DNA from: JBBRBB01 sp038206235
Lineage (GTDB): Bacteria > Bacteroidota > Bacteroidia > Chitinophagales > Chitinophagaceae
DNA length: 64,000 nt
NCBI GenBank assembly: GCA_038206235.1
Contig: JBBRBB010000002.1
Location: 1 to 64,000, forward strand
Direction of reading: 5' to 3'
Shown: positions 15,006 to 24,573 of the stretch, one piece after another
Layout of the letters: every line of letters begins with the position of its first letter
How positions within the stretch are numbered: position 1 is the stretch's first letter
The notes under the pieces: model-generated
What the model was told of the DNA's origin: nothing
Seen by the model: only the letters and a program-made list of their open reading frames with translations
Databases searched by the model: none
Program-made: the position numbers and the translations under genes

Positions 15006-17487
15006 ATGAAAAAATTTAATACTCTCTTTACTGCAATAGCAATTTTGTTTTCCTCTTTTGCGCAAGCGCAGCAGGAAGGAAAAATTACCGGGGCAATAAA
15101 GTCATTAGATAACAAAGGGATTGATGCCGCAACTGTTTCTTTATTAAAAGCGAAAGATTCTTCTCTGGCAAAGATTGATGTATCTGATAAAAGCGGCGCT
15201 TATGAATTTGAAAACATCCATGAAGGGAAATATCTAATAAAGATTGAAGCCATCGGCTACAAAACTTCATTCAGTAATGCAGTTGAATTAATTGCTGAAA
15301 ATACAACTGCAAAAATTGATGACATAAAACTTATAGCAGCAGATCAATCGCTTAATGAACTTACCGTAACTACACACAGACCATTAATTGAAAATAAAAT
15401 TGATAAAACAGTAGTGAATGTAGATGCATCGCCAACAAACACGGGTCTCTCTGCAATGGAAGTGCTTGAAAAATCTCCCGGCGTTACGGTAGATAATGAC
15501 GGCAATATTAAATTGAAAGGAAAGCAGGGTGTAAAAATATTTATTGATGGCAAGCCATCTTACCTGGGCGGACAAGACCTTACAAATTATCTCAAAAATC
15601 TTTCTGCAAACCAGCTGGACCAGATAGAAATAATGACACAACCATCTGCAAAGTATGATGCATCTGGAAATTCAGGCGTCATTAATTTCAAAACATTAAA
15701 AAATAAGAATAATGGTTTTAACGGCACTATTACTACAAGCGCTATCATCGCCAAATTTTTTAAGAACACGAATGGCATTAGTTTCAACTGGAGGCTGGGT
15801 AAACTAAATATCTTCGGCAATTATGGTTACTCTTATTGGGAAGGCTTTAATGACCTTTTCATAACAAGAAGATTTCGTGCAGATGAAAATACACCTTTCA
15901 ACAGTTATTCTGACCAGCATACCTATGGGAGATATTCCGGGCGCCCTCAGAATTTTAAAGCAGGGGTTGATTTTTATGCTTCTAAAAAAACCACACTTGG
16001 ATTTGTTGTGAGCGGCAATGAGCAGAACGATAAATTCAAATCCGGAACAACTGCTTTTATTTCAGACAGCCTGCACAATCTTTCCCAAACAAATATTGCA
16101 TACTCCCAAACAAAAAATCCCTGGACGAATGTTGGCTTCAACGTTAACCTGCAACATAAGCTTGATGATAAGGGAAAAGAAATTTCTGCAGATGCAGATT
16201 ATATTTTTTACAGCACAAAAGGCACGCAGTATTCACAACTATTTATACAATCCTGACGAAATCCTGGTAAATGATTCAGCAACTTTCAACCCCTATTTGC
16301 TCAATGGTTATTTACCGGCACACATTGATATATTCAGTTTTAAAAGTGATTACTCACAGCCTTTACCTCAAAATGCAACATTGGAAGCAGGAATTAAAAC
16401 AAGCTATGTAAAAACGGATAATGATGCACAATATACTTTGTTTGATACGGCTAATGGCAAATGGGTGATTGATAACACAAGAAGCAATCGTTTTGTTTAT
16501 AAAGAAAATATCAATGCCGCATACATCAACATCAACAAAAAGATAAACAAATTCGCTGTGCAATTGGGGCTGCGTGCCGAGCAAACTATTGCAAGCGGTA
16601 ACCAGGTAACAAAAGAAATTGCATTCAAAAAGAATTATACAAAATTATTTCCTACAGCTTATTTCAGTTATCAGCCCAATGATAACAACACTTTCAGTGT
16701 ATCGTATGGAAGAAGAATTGAAAGACCCGATTACCAGGACCTGAATCCCTTTCAGTTCCAGCTTGACCGATACACTTACCAGGAAGGTAATCCAAATCTG
16801 CAGCCTCAATTCAGTCATAACATTGAGCTTGCATATAATTATAAAGGGCAGTTGAATATATCAGCAAATTACACAACCATATCAAACATAATAAATGACG
16901 TGATTAAGACAAGAAAAGAGAATGACAATTATGTTACGTTTCTAACAAAAGAAAATATTGCATTGAGCAGAAATGTTGGCATAGCGGTTTCTTACAATAA
17001 GCAACTAAAAAAATGGTGGAGCCTGAATGTATATGGCAGTGTTTACAACAATCATTATAAAGGAACTATTGATGGCGAAGCAATTGATCTGGGAATAACA
17101 GCTTTTAGCGGAAACGTAAGCAGCCAGTTCAGCTTTGATAAAGGATGGAGTGCTGAAGCCAGCGGCTGGTACAACAGTAAAGATTTACAGAGCAGTAATA
17201 TTCTTGCAGAGCCTATGGGTATGTTTTCTTTGGGTGCAGGCAAAAAGATTTTAAAAGAGAAAGGCTCTGTGCGTTTAAATCTCCGCGACCCCTTGTACTT
17301 GATGCATTTTAAAGGAAGCACAGAATTGAATAAGTTTACTACAGACGTCAGGAGTACATGGGACAACAGGCGTGTGATACTAACCTTTACTTATCGTTTC
17401 GGTAAAACATTGCAGCAGCAACAACGCAAAAGAAGAAGTGCTGCAGAAGATGAACAGAACCGCGTAAAAACGGGCGGACAGCAATAA
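15006..17487 (+). pseudogene. Outer-membrane beta-barrel / TonB-dependent receptor-like gene, frameshifted
   Basis: The first 416 codons give a signal peptide (to AQAQQ), a carboxypeptidase-regulatory-like domain (GKITGAIKSLDNKGIDAATV, about 25-110) and a plug (SAMEVLEKSPGVTVDND, KIFIDGKPSYLGG, ASGNSGVINFKT). The frame then ends at 16256. The barrel continues in the +1 frame from about 16230 (NYLYNPDEILVNDSATFNP) to 17487 with barrel features such as YGRRIERPDYQDLNPF and the last strand VILTFTYRFGKTL. Joined, it is about 827 residues, a normal length for this family. A 1-bp insertion or 2-bp deletion near 16230-16245 explains the break, so either the gene is dead or the sequence has an error there. 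Confidence 0.85.
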
Positions 17488-17645
17488 GTTTTTTCTCATG
17501 TGTAATATACACAATCGGCTCCTGTTTCTACAGTGGCCTTTTTAGATTGTAAAATGCAGGTTCATTAAAAAGCAGCGGGAATAAAAAAAAGTAAGACTAT
17601 GCGAAATGAAAAGGTCTTGTGTTTCTTCAATCTCTTCTTCTACCA

Positions 17646-17741
17646 TTGCAAGGGAAGGACATGCGCCGTTTATTATTTTTATCTGAACTTTTAGTTACTG
17701 CTTACATGAAAAATATCTGCTCTTACTATATTCTTTCCTTC
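17646..17741 (+). repeat. 96-bp direct repeat flanking the TonB-type barrel gene (right copy)
   Basis: This is the right partner of 14696-14791, with a few substitutions concentrated at its 3' end. Its end coincides with the start of the degraded DUF3616-like fragment on the other strand. Confidence 0.7.
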
Positions 17742-17744
17742 TTG

Positions 17745-18012
17745 TTTGTCTTTTAGATTCAGCGTCATACACAATAAAGATAGAATCAATTTTACTTCTT
17801 CTTTGGAAAATACAGTCATGCCTTCAGCATGATCGTTGCCTTCACCATAAGGAATATTGCCCATTTTTTGCAGCGCAGGATTATTGCCGAAAATCATATT
17901 CTCCTCACTCGTTTGCACCTCTTCTTCCAGCAAAAAATAGTATCGGACCGTCGAGGTTCATAGTGGGGCCTCTCAGTATCAGCAAGTCCGCGCCATCTAT
18001 ACAAAGATCACT
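17745..18012 (-). pseudogene. Degraded DUF3616-like gene fragment
   Basis: Three minus-strand frames hold consecutive pieces of what looks like one protein: IDGADLLILRGPTMNLDGPI, then EENMIFGNNPALQKMGNIPY with GEGNDHAEGMTVFSKE, then IDSIFIVYDAESKRQTRR. The order LRGP ... GNDHAEG ... VYDA resembles DUF3616-type beta-propeller proteins. At least two frameshifts separate the pieces and both ends are missing. The family call is from memory of the pattern and is moderate. Confidence 0.45.
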
Positions 18013-18029
18013 AACGCCAAGACGCCTAA

Positions 18030-18102
18030 GTTTTGCAACCATTTATTCGATGCAAGCCATGCTAATGGAACTGCAATAACAATTGCAAAGCATACAAGCT
18101 TT
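18030..18102 (-). pseudogene. Duplicated scrap of the neighbouring permease gene
   Basis: This 73-bp stretch matches 18861-18933 inside the intact permease gene with one substitution. In the intact gene the segment encodes the stretch around LVCFAIVIAAPLAWLASNKW. No flanking permease sequence is present, so it is an isolated duplicated fragment 0.8 kb from its source. Confidence 0.75.
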
Positions 18103-18259
18103 ATAATTTTAGTAAAGTTTTTTAATCCGCTTCTCAAATCTTTCATGTTTTTTCTCAATCGTCTTAGTGATTTCAAAACTCTTCAATTTAAAAAAATTAA
18201 TCTTTATAATTTTAAAGAGTAAGTTATTCCATAAATTTAACCCGTTAAATTGATTATTT

Positions 18260-18679
18260 ATGGGACTAATTCATGCACAAATTGAATTAATTAATACCGG
18301 TGATCTTATAATGGTTAGAAGAAAATTAATGGATGAACCGAAAGTAAGAAGAATCGCGGTTACTGCATTGGTAGATTCAGGTGCTTATATGATGTGCATA
18401 AATGAAACGATTAAAGAACAGTTAGGATTAGAGGTGATTGATGAACAGATTGTTGAGCTTGCCACGGGACAAAAAGAACGATTGAAAATTACTGAGCCTG
18501 TTGAAGTGATATTTTTAAACCGTTCTACTTCATGCAGGGCGTTAGTTTTGCCCGGTAATGCAGAAGTATTGCTGGGTTCCATACCTATGGAGGATTTGGA
18601 CGTAATTATTGATCCTAAAACACAAACGTTGGCACTACCGCCCGACCGTCCTTACATAGCACAAAAGCCATTGAAATAA
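18260..18679 (+). CDS. Clan AA (retropepsin-like) aspartic protease
   Basis: This 139-residue protein has the single catalytic motif of retropepsin-like proteases, ALVDSGAYMMCINE (Asp at about residue 39), followed by LGLEVIDEQIVELATGQKER, a flap-like region, and VLLGSIPMEDLDVIIDPK near the C-terminus, which carries the family's hydrophobic-Gly element. Such single-domain enzymes act as dimers. There is no signal peptide, so it should be cytoplasmic. It has no partner gene nearby: the upstream DNA is pseudogene debris and the downstream permease points the other way. Its substrate is unknown. Confidence 0.8.
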   Translation: MGLIHAQIELINTGDLIMVRRKLMDEPKVRRIAVTALVDSGAYMMCINETIKEQLGLEVIDEQIVELATGQKERLKITEPVEVIFLNRSTSCRALVLPGNAEVLLGSIPMEDLDVIIDPKTQTLALPPDRPYIAQKPLK

Positions 18680-18680
18680 A

Positions 18681-18718
18681 CAAGAAACAAGAAACGACAA
18701 ACGACAAACGACAAACGA
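18681..18718. repeat. 7-bp-period tract (CAAGAAA / CGACAAA)
   Basis: Two CAAGAAA units are followed by three CGACAAA units, starting at the stop of the protease gene and running into the stop of the opposite permease gene. On the other strand the unit reads GTTTGTC, which resembles the GTTT-based heptads at 26409 and 63753. Confidence 0.75.
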
Positions 18719-18719
18719 A

Positions 18720-21119
18720 TCATTCCGTTCTTAAACTCTTAACAGGATTTGCAATCGCCGCTTTTATAGCATGAAAGCCCACCGTAAACAATGCAATTAA
18801 GATAACTGCAATGCCTGCCGCTGCAAAAATCCACGGCTGTATATTGATGCGGTATGCAAAGTTTTGCAACCATTTATTCGATGCAAGCCATGCTAATGGA
18901 GCTGCAATAACAATTGCAAAGCATACAAGCTTTACAAAATCTTTCGATATTAGCATGGTGATGTTTATAAGATTTGCTCCCAGCACTTTGCGTATGCCAA
19001 TCTCTTTTGTGCGCTGAATAGTTGTGAATGCTGCAAGCCCAAACAAACCAAGACAGGCCAGTAGAATTGCCAACCCTGCAAATAAGCTAAACACACTTGC
19101 CGTGCGCTGTTCTGTGATGTAAAGCTTATTGTAATCATCATCTAAAAAATGATATTCAAACGGATGATCAGGTACTTGTGCTTTCCATAATTGCTGCAAT
19201 TGTGTAAGTATGGCTGGGATATTATTGCCCTGCACTTTAATGAACATATTGCGTACGGAACTCTTATCGAGAAAAATAACCAAAGGACCAATGGGCTGAT
19301 GCAGTGAAGCAAAATGAAAATCTTTTACAACTGCCTTTACGGAACCCAACCAGCCTTTGTCAAGTGTTTTTCCAAGCGCCTCTTCAGGTGTCCATCCAAA
19401 TTTTTTTACAGCGGTTTCATTTAAGATATATGTGTACCGGAAGTTTTTACCGCCTTCACTCGTATCTAAGAGTTGCAGGTCTGCAGGAGTGAAATCTGTT
19501 CCTGAAACGAGCTGCATATTCATAGTTTTAATAAAGTCAAGGTCTGCAGGAATGGCTGAAATGGGAAAGCTTATTTTTTGGGTTCCGTTATCTGCACTTA
19601 TTCCATCGCCCCATTGTATAAAAGTGGGTGAATCGTAAGCCCCGCTTACACCTGACACACCTGGCATAAGACCAATTTCTTTTTTTAAAGCATCGTATTT
19701 ATCTAAAAGACGATAATCTATTGGCAACACCACAATATGGTCTTTATCGTATCCTAAATTCTTATGCTGAATAAACTGCATCTGCTGCAATATTACAATC
19801 GTAGTAATAATTAGAAACAGGGAAATAACAAACTGCACTATTATCAAAGACTTTCTAAGCCCTGTGCCTTTGGAAGAAAAACTAAATCCGGCTTTCAATA
19901 TTTTTATAATCACCGTGCCCGATAAAACCAATGCAGGGTATGCGCCCGCAACTATGCTGATGATTATTCCTGCAAGAAGAATTAATAACAACGGTTGGGG
20001 ATAAAGCAAAGAAGCACTAATCAAATGCTTGCCTGTAATATTGTTAAACACAGGAAGCAATTGAACGCTAATAAATAAAGCAAGCATCAGGGCAATGAGC
20101 GTAATGAGAAATGATTCACCAATAAATTGTGCAAATAATTGTTTGCGCATTGCACCCAATACTTTACGGATGCCAATTTCGGCGCTCCTGTTCGCAGATT
20201 GTGCAATAGCAAGATTGGTATAATTTACACAGGCTATTATTAAAATTAAAAATGCAACGATTGCTAACACATATACATATATAATGCTTCCATTTGGTTC
20301 AAAGCCTTCGAGGGAAGAATACAAATGCACTTTTGTAAAAGGTTCAAGATGATAAGTGAGATAATCATTTCCCTCAAGGCGTGCTTCTTTACGTACGGCG
20401 CCTGTCTTCATAAAAGCAGCGACTTGTTTTTGTAAACCGTTTATATCGCTCTTATCATGCAATAATAAATAGGTAATATAATTTGCTGTCCACCAATCTT
20501 CCGTTGCCGCAGCATCGAGGTTATTAAAATTGATAACAAAATCAAATTGAATTTGTGAATTGCCGGGAACATCCGCGGCTACAGCGCTTACAATAAAATC
20601 TTTGTTACTATTCGTTCGTAATGTTCTGCCAACAGGATTCTCAGAGCCGAAATATTTTTTGGCAGCAGATTGAGTAATAACAATTTTGTCACCGGTATTC
20701 AATGCTGTTGAAGCATCACCTTTAATGAGAGGGAAAGAAAATATTTTAAAGAATGAGGCATCTGCATATAAGAAATTCTTTTCATTGAATTGTTTATCTC
20801 CATAAGTAACAACCCGTGCATATTTCATTGTTCTCACATAATCTTCCACAGCAGGAAATGTTCTTTTAAATTGCGGACCCGCCTTAGTTCCCGTTTGCAC
20901 TGCAGTATTAACTACACCACCGCTGCCATATTCCATCGTTATTCTTGCAATACGGTCTGCATTCGCATGGAATTTATCATAGCTAAGCTCATCAGTAATG
21001 TATAAACCAATTAAAATACAGCATGTAATACCAACTGTGAAGCCAAGGATATTAATGAAAGAATACAATTTATTCTTCCTTACATTTCTCCATGCGATTT
21101 TGAAATAGGTTTTGAGCAT
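18720..21119 (-). CDS. MacB/FtsX-type ABC transporter permease (1)
   Basis: The ATG at 21119 (MLKTYFKIAWRNVRKNKLYS) is chosen over an in-frame start eight codons upstream because the family always begins near this motif. The 799-residue product has two repeats of the MacB arrangement: a first membrane helix, a periplasmic core (about 45-270), a helix trio with SAEIGIRKVLGA (about 300-400), another helix near 435, a second core, and a last trio with TKEIGIRKVLGANL, ending NPVKSLRTE. No ATPase gene is adjacent, which is common for these Bacteroidota arrays. They are annotated as peptide-export or lipoprotein-related permeases; the substrate is unknown. Confidence 0.9.
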   Translation of the reverse strand: MLKTYFKIAWRNVRKNKLYSFINILGFTVGITCCILIGLYITDELSYDKFHANADRIARITMEYGSGGVVNTAVQTGTKAGPQFKRTFPAVEDYVRTMKYARVVTYGDKQFNEKNFLYADASFFKIFSFPLIKGDASTALNTGDKIVITQSAAKKYFGSENPVGRTLRTNSNKDFIVSAVAADVPGNSQIQFDFVINFNNLDAAATEDWWTANYITYLLLHDKSDINGLQKQVAAFMKTGAVRKEARLEGNDYLTYHLEPFTKVHLYSSLEGFEPNGSIIYVYVLAIVAFLILIIACVNYTNLAIAQSANRSAEIGIRKVLGAMRKQLFAQFIGESFLITLIALMLALFISVQLLPVFNNITGKHLISASLLYPQPLLLILLAGIIISIVAGAYPALVLSGTVIIKILKAGFSFSSKGTGLRKSLIIVQFVISLFLIITTIVILQQMQFIQHKNLGYDKDHIVVLPIDYRLLDKYDALKKEIGLMPGVSGVSGAYDSPTFIQWGDGISADNGTQKISFPISAIPADLDFIKTMNMQLVSGTDFTPADLQLLDTSEGGKNFRYTYILNETAVKKFGWTPEEALGKTLDKGWLGSVKAVVKDFHFASLHQPIGPLVIFLDKSSVRNMFIKVQGNNIPAILTQLQQLWKAQVPDHPFEYHFLDDDYNKLYITEQRTASVFSLFAGLAILLACLGLFGLAAFTTIQRTKEIGIRKVLGANLINITMLISKDFVKLVCFAIVIAAPLAWLASNKWLQNFAYRINIQPWIFAAAGIAVILIALFTVGFHAIKAAIANPVKSLRTE

Positions 21120-21133
21120 AGTTGTAAGTTTTG

Positions 21134-21162
21134 CAATAGGCAATAATCAATAATCAATAATA
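21134..21162. repeat. 7-bp-period tract (AATAATC)
   Basis: Two perfect AATAATC units and two variant flanking units lie just upstream of the first permease gene. The same 7-bp period is seen at five other gene borders. Confidence 0.6.
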
Positions 21163-21200
21163 AACTGCAAACTGCTCGCAGAGTCCTGTGGACAAACTGT

Positions 21201-21224
21201 TTACTCTGTTCTCAAACTCTTCAT
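21201..21224 (-). pseudogene. Vestige of the 3' end of a third permease gene
   Basis: Bases 21221-21201 on the minus strand encode KSLRTE and a stop, the same terminal residues as the permease ending at 18720. Just upstream on that strand the sequence turns into a short palindrome (ATCCCGCTAAAGACGGGAT). With seven codons only, it may be a scar of an excised tandem permease or a coincidence. Confidence 0.4.
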
Positions 21225-21250
21225 CCCGCTAAAGACGGGATTCGTTTTGC

Positions 21251-23668
21251 TCACTCTGCCCGCAAAGACTCAACAGGGTTTGCTATTGCTGCCCTGATTG
21301 ATTTGTATCCAACCGTTATCCACGCTATAATAATTGAAGATATAATTGCAATTACAAACACGCCTGCAGTTATGTTTATTCTAAACACGAAATTTTCTAA
21401 CCAGCTATTCATCATGTAATAAGCAACCGGTACTGCTACTAAAAAGCCAATGATGATAAGTATGGTAAACTCTTTTGAGAAGAGGTAAATGATATTTTGA
21501 ACGGAAGCGCCTAATACTTTTCTTATGCCGATCTCTTTTATTCTTTGCACTGCCATGAAAGAAACGAGACCGTATAATCCAAGGCATGAAATAAAAATCG
21601 CTATGCCGGCAAATATTTTATATAATAACGAAAGGTGATCTTCCTGCTGGTAAAACCCCTTGATATCTTCGTCCATATAAGAGCTTGTATATGCGTACTC
21701 AGGAAAATACTGATTCCACGCAGATTCAATCGCAGCCTGTGTTTTAGAAATGTTTGATGCTCTTAATTTTACTCCTGCAACACTATAAAATTTTTTTCGC
21801 TCTGCTATTACTATTGGCTTTATTTCTTCCCTTAATGAATTGGTCTTGAAATCTTTTACAACTCCCACAATTGTTCTCCACGGGCTGTTACCGGTACGAA
21901 TTTCTTTACCAATAATGCTGCCTGCATCTTTAACGCCTAATTTTTTTACCAGTGTTTCATTGATTACAACTTCATTCGTTGTATCACTTTTTCCATAGCC
22001 TCGCCCTGCGACAAATTGTAAGCCGTAAGTTTTGAAATAATCTTCGTCACCAAATTTTATGTATAAAGTATATTTCTCATCGGGCAGATGATTGAATGCA
22101 AAATTGGTTCCCCAGTTATTATCAGACGAAGGAACATCTGAACTGAAACTTACTGACTGCACGCCGGGTGTTTCTAATAGTTTTTGTTTAAAGGCTTCTT
22201 CTCCTGCATGCACAACGCTATCAGCATTTGCATTCATTATAAAGAGAGCTTCTTTGTTGAAACCAAGGTCTGCATTGTGCACATAATTCATTTGGATAAT
22301 GGCAACAATAGTTCCTATTATCAGCACCTGTGAAATAGCAAATTGTGTAACAACCAAGCCTCTTCTCAAAGATATTCCACCAACAGTTGCTGAAGTCATT
22401 TTATTCTTGAGGGCCAATGCGGGCTTGAATCCTGAAACTATCAATGCAGGATATATGCCCGCTAAAAATGTAACGAGCAACACAACAGCCATTAAAAATA
22501 AAAATGTTTTCCCATTCAATAAGCTCAACGATTCCTGTATTGATGCAATGTGTTTGATATAAGGAAGACATACTTCTGCTATGGCGAATGCGAATAGCAT
22601 AGCAACAATTACAATAAAAGCAGTTTCTCCCATTACTTGTTTAAAAAGTTGCCAGCGATTGCTGCCTAATACTTTTCTTATACCAACTTCCTTGCTTCTG
22701 CCAACAGCCTTTGCAGTAGAGAGATTAATAAAATTGATACATGCCATGATGATGATAAACATGCCGATGAGTGAAAGCGTCCACAAAGTAGACCTCCTTG
22801 TTACATGGTCTCCAAAATTGTCGAAGCGATTATCAAAATGGATGTCTTTAAGCGGCTGCAGAAAATTTAATCTTTTGCTTGTCTTGTCCTGGCTATAATG
22901 TTTTTGACTGAATTGTTTCAGTTGAGCATTTATTTTATAGGCAGAAACATTTGTTGGCAACAGCATATACAACTGAAAGTTGCTCGTTGTTCTTCCCCAG
23001 TATGTTGTATATTGGTAAACAGCGCTATCTGCTTTATAGGTTTCATAAGAACTAACAATGCCAAGCGGGAAATCTGTATTAGGGGGCACATCTTCTAAGA
23101 TGCCTGCAACTTTTACTGTTGCTGAGTTATCTAATTTTAAATATTGTCCCTCAGCATTTTTCCAGTCGCCAAAATATTTCTCTGCCATTTTTTGTGTAAG
23201 CACGGTTACATTAGGTTCACTGAGAACAGCGGGAGAACCTGCAAGCCAAGTGTAATGAAATATTTGAAAGAATTGTGGGTCACAAAAAAAGAAGCCGGTT
23301 TCTTCAATAAATTTTTTATCTGTTGCGGCATTCGATGCGCTTGTTCCCAGCACAGTAACCTGGCTGCCATAACTTGCACACAAAGCACCGGTTGTTATTT
23401 GTGGAAAATCTAACCGCACAGCATCTAATGCAGGAAAGGGAATTCCGGGTGTATAGTCAATGCCATCTTCAAATTTATCCTGCGTAACTATTCGATATAT
23501 CTGGCTATAGTTTTTTTGAAATTTATCGTAGCTCAATTCATATTGAACTACAATAAACAATAACAGGCAAGCAGCAATGCCAACTGCAAGCCCGGAAATA
23601 TTAATTGCTGAATAAATTTTGTGACGGGATAAATTACGGAATGCGATTTTTAAATAATTTTTAAACAT
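21251..23668 (-). CDS. MacB/FtsX-type ABC transporter permease (2)
   Basis: This 805-residue paralogue of the downstream permease starts MFKNYLKIAFRNLSRHKIYS and ends ANPVESLRAE. It has the same duplicated layout of an N-terminal helix, periplasmic core, GRSKEVGIRKVLGSNRWQLF and helix trio, second core, and VQRIKEIGIRKVLGASVQNI with the final trio. The two genes are 131 bp apart on the same strand and may be cotranscribed, although a palindrome and a heptad tract separate them. There is no ATPase nearby. The two proteins could form a heterodimer; that is inference. Confidence 0.9.
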   Translation of the reverse strand: MFKNYLKIAFRNLSRHKIYSAINISGLAVGIAACLLLFIVVQYELSYDKFQKNYSQIYRIVTQDKFEDGIDYTPGIPFPALDAVRLDFPQITTGALCASYGSQVTVLGTSASNAATDKKFIEETGFFFCDPQFFQIFHYTWLAGSPAVLSEPNVTVLTQKMAEKYFGDWKNAEGQYLKLDNSATVKVAGILEDVPPNTDFPLGIVSSYETYKADSAVYQYTTYWGRTTSNFQLYMLLPTNVSAYKINAQLKQFSQKHYSQDKTSKRLNFLQPLKDIHFDNRFDNFGDHVTRRSTLWTLSLIGMFIIIMACINFINLSTAKAVGRSKEVGIRKVLGSNRWQLFKQVMGETAFIVIVAMLFAFAIAEVCLPYIKHIASIQESLSLLNGKTFLFLMAVVLLVTFLAGIYPALIVSGFKPALALKNKMTSATVGGISLRRGLVVTQFAISQVLIIGTIVAIIQMNYVHNADLGFNKEALFIMNANADSVVHAGEEAFKQKLLETPGVQSVSFSSDVPSSDNNWGTNFAFNHLPDEKYTLYIKFGDEDYFKTYGLQFVAGRGYGKSDTTNEVVINETLVKKLGVKDAGSIIGKEIRTGNSPWRTIVGVVKDFKTNSLREEIKPIVIAERKKFYSVAGVKLRASNISKTQAAIESAWNQYFPEYAYTSSYMDEDIKGFYQQEDHLSLLYKIFAGIAIFISCLGLYGLVSFMAVQRIKEIGIRKVLGASVQNIIYLFSKEFTILIIIGFLVAVPVAYYMMNSWLENFVFRINITAGVFVIAIISSIIIAWITVGYKSIRAAIANPVESLRAE

Positions 23669-23691
23669 AGTTTGAGCGTTGAGCTAAGATT

Positions 23692-23725
23692 TGGTGTCAG
23701 ACACTCTTCGGGTGTACAGACACCA
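23692..23725. repeat. Palindrome upstream of permease (2)
   Basis: TGGTGTCAGACAC pairs with GTGTACAGACACCA around a TCTTCGG loop, with one bulge. It lies 24 bp before the permease start on the minus strand, so it could be in its leader or operator. No regulator can be named. Confidence 0.45.
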
Positions 23726-23867
23726 GTCAACGCTTATGCCAATGTTAAAAGGCTTTGTGGGTAAAGGTTTTAGCGTGTTACAAAAAAAGTAAGTGTACGA
23801 AAACGAACAATGGGTGTACGAATATGGATATAGATGTAATTACTAAAAAAGTTTAAGTTATCGTCAC

Positions 23868-23932
23868 ACCGGGACGATCAGACCAATAATTATTTTATGG
23901 TCAGACCCGGGACGATCAAACCAATAATTTTT
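23868..23932. repeat. Tandem duplication overlapping the acetyltransferase stop codon
   Basis: ACCGGGACGATCAGACCAAT and CCCGGGACGATCAAACCAAT start 38 bp apart. The second copy contains the stop codon of the acetyltransferase gene (minus strand). The first copy is a downstream echo of the gene's 3' end. Confidence 0.6.
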
Positions 23933-24521
23933 GCGCTAAATTTTCTTTTACTTCATCAAACCATTCATCTTTTAAAATGCTTAGTACAATAGAATCTCTT
24001 CGGCCACCTTGGGCCTTGGGCATATTGTTTCTCAATATTCCATCAACCTTACAGCCAATGGATTTCATGGCAGCAATGCTTCTTGCATTTTGTGCATCGG
24101 CCCTGAATTCTACTCTCTCCATTTCAAGTTCTTCAAAAGCAAACTGCAGCAATAAATATTTGCAATGCTTATTTAAACCTGTGCCCTGAAATTTTTTTCC
24201 ATACCACGTATATCCAAGCTGCAATGTTTTAAACGGAATATTTATATCATAAAATCTGGTGCTTCCTGCATATTCATTTGTTGCCTTATCCCAAACAATA
24301 AAAGGAAGCTCTTTTTCCTCTGCCATTGCCTGCAATGCAATGTTCATATAATTCTTCATGCCCTCTTCACCAGTGCCACTTACAAGAGAGTAAATCCAAA
24401 GCGTAGGTTCATTCAGAGCAAAGGGGAGCAGGTATTCGAAATCAGTTATAGCAAGCGGTCGCAGCATTACCCGTTCATCCTGCAATATTATCTCAGTGCT
24501 GTTATCAAATAAATCCTTCAT
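23916..24521 (-). CDS. GNAT-family N-acetyltransferase (RimJ/RimL-like)
   Basis: This 201-residue protein has the GNAT layout of the RimJ/RimL subgroup: VMLRPLAITDFEYLLPFA near the N-terminus, FIVWDKATNEYAGSTRFYDI (strand pair), QLGYTWYGKKFQGTGLNKHC (the acetyl-CoA-binding loop region) and RVEFRADAQNARSIAAMKSI. The acceptor (protein N-terminus, small amine or antibiotic) is unknown. It is divergent from glmS with 52 bp between start codons, so the two share a promoter region. Its last codons lie in a tandem duplication. Confidence 0.88.
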   Translation of the reverse strand: MKDLFDNSTEIILQDERVMLRPLAITDFEYLLPFALNEPTLWIYSLVSGTGEEGMKNYMNIALQAMAEEKELPFIVWDKATNEYAGSTRFYDINIPFKTLQLGYTWYGKKFQGTGLNKHCKYLLLQFAFEELEMERVEFRADAQNARSIAAMKSIGCKVDGILRNNMPKAQGGRRDSIVLSILKDEWFDEVKENLAQKLLV

Positions 24522-24573
24522 ATTTTTGACATTTACTATTTACAAAAATCAATTAATTTTTAATTCAATTACC

